Shown: piece by piece, positions 60,796 to 64,000 of the stretch
Layout of the letters: each line of letters starts with the position of its first letter
How positions within the stretch are numbered: position 1 is the stretch's first letter
NCBI RefSeq assembly: GCF_001865575.2
Contig: NZ_CP017563.2
Span: forward strand, 434,001 to 498,000
DNA length: 64,000 bases
Direction: 5' to 3'
From: Paraburkholderia sprentiae WSM5005
GTDB lineage: Bacteria > Pseudomonadota > Gammaproteobacteria > Burkholderiales > Burkholderiaceae
The notes under the pieces: model-generated
The model's database searches: none
Seen by the model: only the letters and a program-made list of their open reading frames with translations
What the model was told of the DNA's origin: nothing
Position numbers and translations under genes: made by a program

Positions 60796-62468
60796 TGTCG
60801 AGGCCATTTCAAGATGTCGCTGCGGCAGCCAAATAGAAATGTCGTGTTTTTAAGCGTTAAAGGGGTTGTCTCTAAAGGGTTACAGTTCACGCGGTGTTGA
60901 AGGACAGTGCCTGAAAAAGCAGGGCGCTTACGTCCGTTCAGACAGCACGTGCAGACCGACGGCCAGGTTTTCTGGATGATTTGGGCTGCCTGCGTTGCGC
61001 CAGATCCACGACCACTTCGTTGATGTCGGTCTGAGTGAATTCGCGCTGCTTCTTCGTGCCCGACAGCTGCTTCGGCTTGCGCACCGCCTGACCCTGATTC
61101 GTTCGGGAAGGGGAGCCGGAGATGCGCCGGTTGTCGCGCTGCGCCTGCAGCGCCTGGGCGACCTGCAGCGCGTGACTGAGTCTCTTGTGCTCAATCACCG
61201 CGCCCTGATCGACGTCAGCCAGCTTGTCGTACAGCCTGCAGGACAGAACCCTGTCATCGGCGCGGATCTCGATGCGTCCGTCCGGGTACTCCCACACGTC
61301 GATGTACCGGTGGATCAGCTCGCGGGTCGCCGGCGTGTCATCCAGCAGGTACATCACCCGGTCGTACTGCACCGTCAGCGACTTCGATACGCGACGCGTC
61401 TCGCGCCAGGTCAGCAGCAGGTCCAGACTCTCGTCAGCGCGCAGCGGCCGGTGCGCATTGAAGTCGCTCTTCGGCGGTTTCGCGAAGCGCACGTTATACG
61501 CTGCAATGAAGGCGGGCGCATAGGCGTTGGCGTCGACGATCGTGCTGATGCCTCGCAGTCTCAACTCCTTCACAAGGCGGTCCTGCAGCGTCAGGTGCGC
61601 GCGCTCGACACGTCCCTTGGCCGGGCTGCTGTTCGCGCAGAACGTATCGATGTTCAGTTCGTACATTGCGCGGCCGAAGTGCGTCACGCTGCGACCAGTC
61701 TTGCTGGCTGCCGTGCTGCGAAACACGCTGGCTTTATCGCTGTACAGCGCGACCGGCTTGCCATGATGCTCGATATACGCGCGCGTCGCCTCGAAGTAAC
61801 TGAAGGTCGATTCATTCGCCGTGAAATGCAGGCGCATCAGCCGGCTCGTCGCGTCGTCGACGTACACCAGCAGCGTGCACGCCGGCGCGCGTTCCTCGAA
61901 CCAGCGATGATCGCTGCCATCGATCTGGATCAGCTCACCCAGGCATGCGCGCCGCGCACGCGGCTGGTAGACCTTCGGTGGACGCTGCCGGCGCGGTATC
62001 CACAGGCCCGTGTCCGTCATCAGCCGTCTGACCGTTTCCCTGGCCAGGCGAATGCCGTGGCACTCGTACAGCTTCTCGCAGGCCAGCGTCGGGCCAAAGT
62101 CGGCGTAGCGCTCACGGATGATCGCCAGCGCCCGCTGGGCCAGATTCTCGTCCAGACGCCGGTTACCCTGGCGGCCACGCTTGCGCGAGGCCAGTCCAGC
62201 CGCGCCCGATTCCTGGTATCGGATCACCAGACGCTCGATCTGCCGCACAGTCAGACCCAGCCGTTCAGCCGCGCGTCCGGGCTTCAGCCCCATGTCCACC
62301 ACAGCCTGGATCACCTTCAACCGGTCGAGTTCGCGCATGTTCAATGTCACCAGTGTGGCTGGATGCATCGCCGGCTCCGTAGTCCCACGAGGAACCGGCA
62401 AGCATACCGAGGTCCAAACACGACATTTCTAAATGGCTAGAACACGACATTTCTATAAAGCTACTACA
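60796..62468 (-). mobile_element. ISNCY-type insertion sequence with 5-bp target duplication
   Basis: 1673 bases. Left end starts TGTCGAGGCCATTTCAAGATG and the right end, reversed, starts TGTAGTAGCTTTATAGAA: imperfect inverted repeats that align over about 55 bases and share the inner block TAGAAATGTCGTGTTT (60835 area and 62410-62450). Direct repeats CGAAG flank the ends (60791-60795 and 62469-62473). Carries a single intact transposase. Element appears complete and probably recent. Confidence 0.8.
60938..62401 (-). CDS. ISNCY-family transposase
   Basis: 487 residues as the longest reading; translation may start at ATG 62368 or 62335 (MRELDRLKVIQAVVDMGLKP). N-terminal helix-turn-helix GRAAERLGLTVRQIERLVIR and winged linker GLASRKRGRQGNRRLDENLA, then DDE core with IQIDGSDHRWFEERAPACTL (first Asp), ALYSDKASVFRSTAASKTGR (second Asp) and SSPAKGRVERAHLTLQDRLV (Glu). 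Acts in cis on the element ends. Undamaged, so transposition activity is plausible. Confidence 0.9.
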   Translation of the reverse strand: MPVPRGTTEPAMHPATLVTLNMRELDRLKVIQAVVDMGLKPGRAAERLGLTVRQIERLVIRYQESGAAGLASRKRGRQGNRRLDENLAQRALAIIRERYADFGPTLACEKLYECHGIRLARETVRRLMTDTGLWIPRRQRPPKVYQPRARRACLGELIQIDGSDHRWFEERAPACTLLVYVDDATSRLMRLHFTANESTFSYFEATRAYIEHHGKPVALYSDKASVFRSTAASKTGRSVTHFGRAMYELNIDTFCANSSPAKGRVERAHLTLQDRLVKELRLRGISTIVDANAYAPAFIAAYNVRFAKPPKSDFNAHRPLRADESLDLLLTWRETRRVSKSLTVQYDRVMYLLDDTPATRELIHRYIDVWEYPDGRIEIRADDRVLSCRLYDKLADVDQGAVIEHKRLSHALQVAQALQAQRDNRRISGSPSRTNQGQAVRKPKQLSGTKKQREFTQTDINEVVVDLAQRRQPKSSRKPGRRSARAV

Positions 62469-62690
62469 CGAAGTTTGTTGATAATTTATCTTATGTCAAA
62501 TACCACACAGCACGGTGACCCGTCGCCCGCTTATCGTTACGTCGCCAAGCCATCGCTTCGGTGCTAACCGCCGGTGCCTGACCAATGACAATCTGGCACC
62601 GCGGTGTAATATCTTGGTCACAAGGTCCTCCGTGAGCGGCGCTTGGTTTACGACCACCAATCGACCTCGATGGAGCCCATGGGGAACAGC

Positions 62691-63824
62691 ATGAGGGGCT
62701 TCCTTCTGGCATTGGCATGCGGGTGTGTGCTGTCGGTCGTCACGATGCAGGATCTGTTGCCTGCCCCCGCGCCCGTAGCCCCGGTCGGCGGCAAAGACTT
62801 CCTTGCCGAGGCGAAGCGAGTGGTCGATGCCGCCACGCGACCCGCCGCACCCTGGAGCGGGCCGCGCAGCGGGCCGCGCGCGCAATCCGGGAAACGCATC
62901 GCCGTCGTCGCCGAGGATTTGCGCAACGGCGGCATCCTCGGTGTGGTCGACGGCGTGCTGGAGGCGGCCAAGGTCGTGGGCTGGAGCGTGAAGATATTCG
63001 ACTCCGGCGGCGCGGCTGACCTGCGGCTGAAGATGCTTGCGAATGCGCTGGCAAGCCGCCCCGACGGTCTGATCATCGCGGGCGGCGACGCACACGCCCT
63101 GCTGCCGGGTTTGCGGCCTTTTGCCGAGCGAAGCATTCCGATCGTCGGCTGGCATGTCGCGATTCAGCCCGGACCAGTGCCAGGTACACCCGTCGCGATG
63201 AACGTGTCCACGGATCCGCTCCAGGTCGCGCGGGTGACCGCGCTGGCGGCCATCGTGCAGTCCGGCGGGCATGCGGGCGTCGTCATCTTCACCGACAACA
63301 GTTTCCGGATTGCACAGGAGAAGGCCGATACGATGGCTGCCATCGTGCGCGCGTGCAGCGGCTGCACCCTGCTCGAAGTGCGCGACGTGGCGATTTCGCA
63401 CAGCCAGCAACTCATGCCCGGCACCACGCGCGCCCTGCTCGCGCACTACGGCTCGCGCTGGACCTGTGCACTGGCGATCAACGACATCTACTTTGACTAT
63501 GCCGTCCCGGTGCTAACCCAGGCGGGAATGCCGAACGCTGCAATGATCATGCTGTCGGCCGGCGACGGCAGCGAGTCTGCCTTCCTGCGCATCCGCACGG
63601 GCACGTTCCAGACGGGCACCGTGGCCGACCCCCTGAATCTGCACGGATGGCAGATGGTCGACGAAATGAACCGGCTCTTCGCCGGGGAACGCGTCACGGG
63701 TTACGTGAGCCCGGTGCATCTCGTGACGGCGGACAACATCGCCGCGGACGGCGGCGATCGTCTACTCTACGACCCTAACAACGGCTATCGCGACATCTAC
63801 CGTCGGATCTGGCAACGCCCGTGA
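62691..63824 (+). CDS. Periplasmic sugar-binding-like protein (RbsB/Peripla_BP_4 type)
   Basis: 377 residues from ATG 62691 (GGGGAA 6 bases upstream); ATGs at 62670 and 62679 are alternatives. Signal peptide MRGFLLALACGCVLSVVTMQ. Two-lobe binding fold: RIAVVAEDLRNGGILGVVDG, ANALASRPDGLIIAGGDAHA, SIPIVGWHVAIQPGPVPGTP, FTDNSFRIAQEKADTMAAIV and the late MIMLSAGDGSESAFLRIRTG. No ABC ATPase or permease follows; the stop overlaps the GTG of a membrane sensor (GTGA). So it is probably the ligand-binding partner of a two-component sensor rather than a transport receptor. Confidence 0.8.
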   Translation: MRGFLLALACGCVLSVVTMQDLLPAPAPVAPVGGKDFLAEAKRVVDAATRPAAPWSGPRSGPRAQSGKRIAVVAEDLRNGGILGVVDGVLEAAKVVGWSVKIFDSGGAADLRLKMLANALASRPDGLIIAGGDAHALLPGLRPFAERSIPIVGWHVAIQPGPVPGTPVAMNVSTDPLQVARVTALAAIVQSGGHAGVVIFTDNSFRIAQEKADTMAAIVRACSGCTLLEVRDVAISHSQQLMPGTTRALLAHYGSRWTCALAINDIYFDYAVPVLTQAGMPNAAMIMLSAGDGSESAFLRIRTGTFQTGTVADPLNLHGWQMVDEMNRLFAGERVTGYVSPVHLVTADNIAADGGDRLLYDPNNGYRDIYRRIWQRP

Positions 63825-64000
63825 AACTCCCGCTCCCACAGTCCCTCACCGCGCAGTTCGCGCTCGTGGTTTCCTGCCTCGCCGCATTGGTGGTCATGGT
63901 CGGTGCCACGACCATCTACTCGTTGGCCGGTTCGGCCCACTCTATCCGCCAGCTGGCCGACGAGCGGCTCGCCCGCCTCGCGGATGCGCAGGATCTGGCG
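63821..64000 (+). CDS. Start of a membrane sensor protein, probably histidine kinase (partial)
   Basis: GTG start at 63821 overlapping the previous stop by 4 bases; 60 codons to the window end. Begins VKLPLPQSLTAQFALVVSCL with a membrane helix (FALVVSCLAALVVMVGATTI) and then a helical periplasmic stretch LAGSAHSIRQLADERLARLA. The layout fits the N-terminus of a sensor kinase of the type paired with a binding protein. The catalytic part lies outside the window, so the call is inference. Confidence 0.5.
   Translation, partial: MKLPLPQSLTAQFALVVSCLAALVVMVGATTIYSLAGSAHSIRQLADERLARLADAQDLA

Noticed and set aside
60995..62440. 481-codon plus-strand frame opposite the transposase
   Set aside because: No domain; the minus strand encodes the complete DDE transposase.

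Overview
The window looks like an accessory-rich stretch of a high-GC beta-proteobacterial replicon, most likely Burkholderiaceae sensu lato (Paraburkholderia, Caballeronia or Burkholderia). Pointers are the high GC content, a DUF3331-type protein, a purine nucleoside permease, an ISNCY-type insertion sequence, many LysR regulators and overall synteny style. The genus is an inference. No rRNA, tRNA or CRISPR array was seen.

Left part (1-7.5 kb) is a gene graveyard. A chromate-resistance operon (chrB end, chrA, MFS fragment, chrL-like DUF1259 fragment, YncE-type beta-propeller) has decayed by a frameshift and a deletion fusion. It is followed by IS5-type, Mu-type transposase and resolvase remnants, a frameshifted M50-like membrane protease, an intact metaxin-like GST, and a lipase fragment fused to an SRAP fragment. 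From 8.1 to 12.7 kb lie an AraC regulator and small enzymes (exported alpha/beta hydrolase, AhpD-like protein, RidA, NTF2-like exported protein).

13.2-18.6 kb holds a tandem pair of two-partner-secretion exoproteins with GLUG-type C-termini. The first has a one-base frameshift, the second is intact with a strong terminator. Both have a hairpin placed just before the ribosome binding site. 19-24.5 kb has transporter/regulator pairs (LysR-MFS, LysR-YciI, LysE) and a GST. 24.8-31.6 kb is another accessory patch with lower GC in places: a C-terminal orphan fragment, an unrecognised 272-aa protein, a PRTRC protein A (JAMM) remnant, a frameshifted lipoprotein, an FRG-domain protein, an SDR-LysR pair, an integrase remnant and an unrecognised membrane-anchored protein. 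32.4-37 kb has a purine nucleoside permease, OsmC, DUF3331, NDH-2 and a TetR regulator.

39.2-47.2 kb is a coherent amino-acid module: a six-gene leftward operon (GltIJKL-type ABC importer, threonine-aldolase-like PLP enzyme, amidohydrolase), a divergent LysR, and a DadA-type amino-acid dehydrogenase preceded by a tandem glycine riboswitch. The aldolase would release glycine, and the riboswitch suggests that the dehydrogenase responds to it.

49.2-60.7 kb is a carbon-catabolic cluster, probably for a sugar acid or related hydroxy acid: hydrolase, Gfo/Idh/MocA dehydrogenase, shikimate-dehydrogenase-like enzyme, cupin and MHS transporter leftward; IclR regulator, 2-keto-pentenoate-hydratase-like enzyme, FAH hydrolase, a small dimeric-barrel-like protein, UxaA-type dehydratase and a second FAH enzyme rightward. 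Pieces of this cluster are duplicated elsewhere in the window: a UxaA fragment at 37.1 kb, and an MHS start plus whole IclR plus hydratase start at 47.7-48.8 kb. An intact ISNCY element with a 5-bp target duplication (60796-62468) separates the cluster from a periplasmic binding protein gene that overlaps the start of a probable membrane sensor running off the window end.
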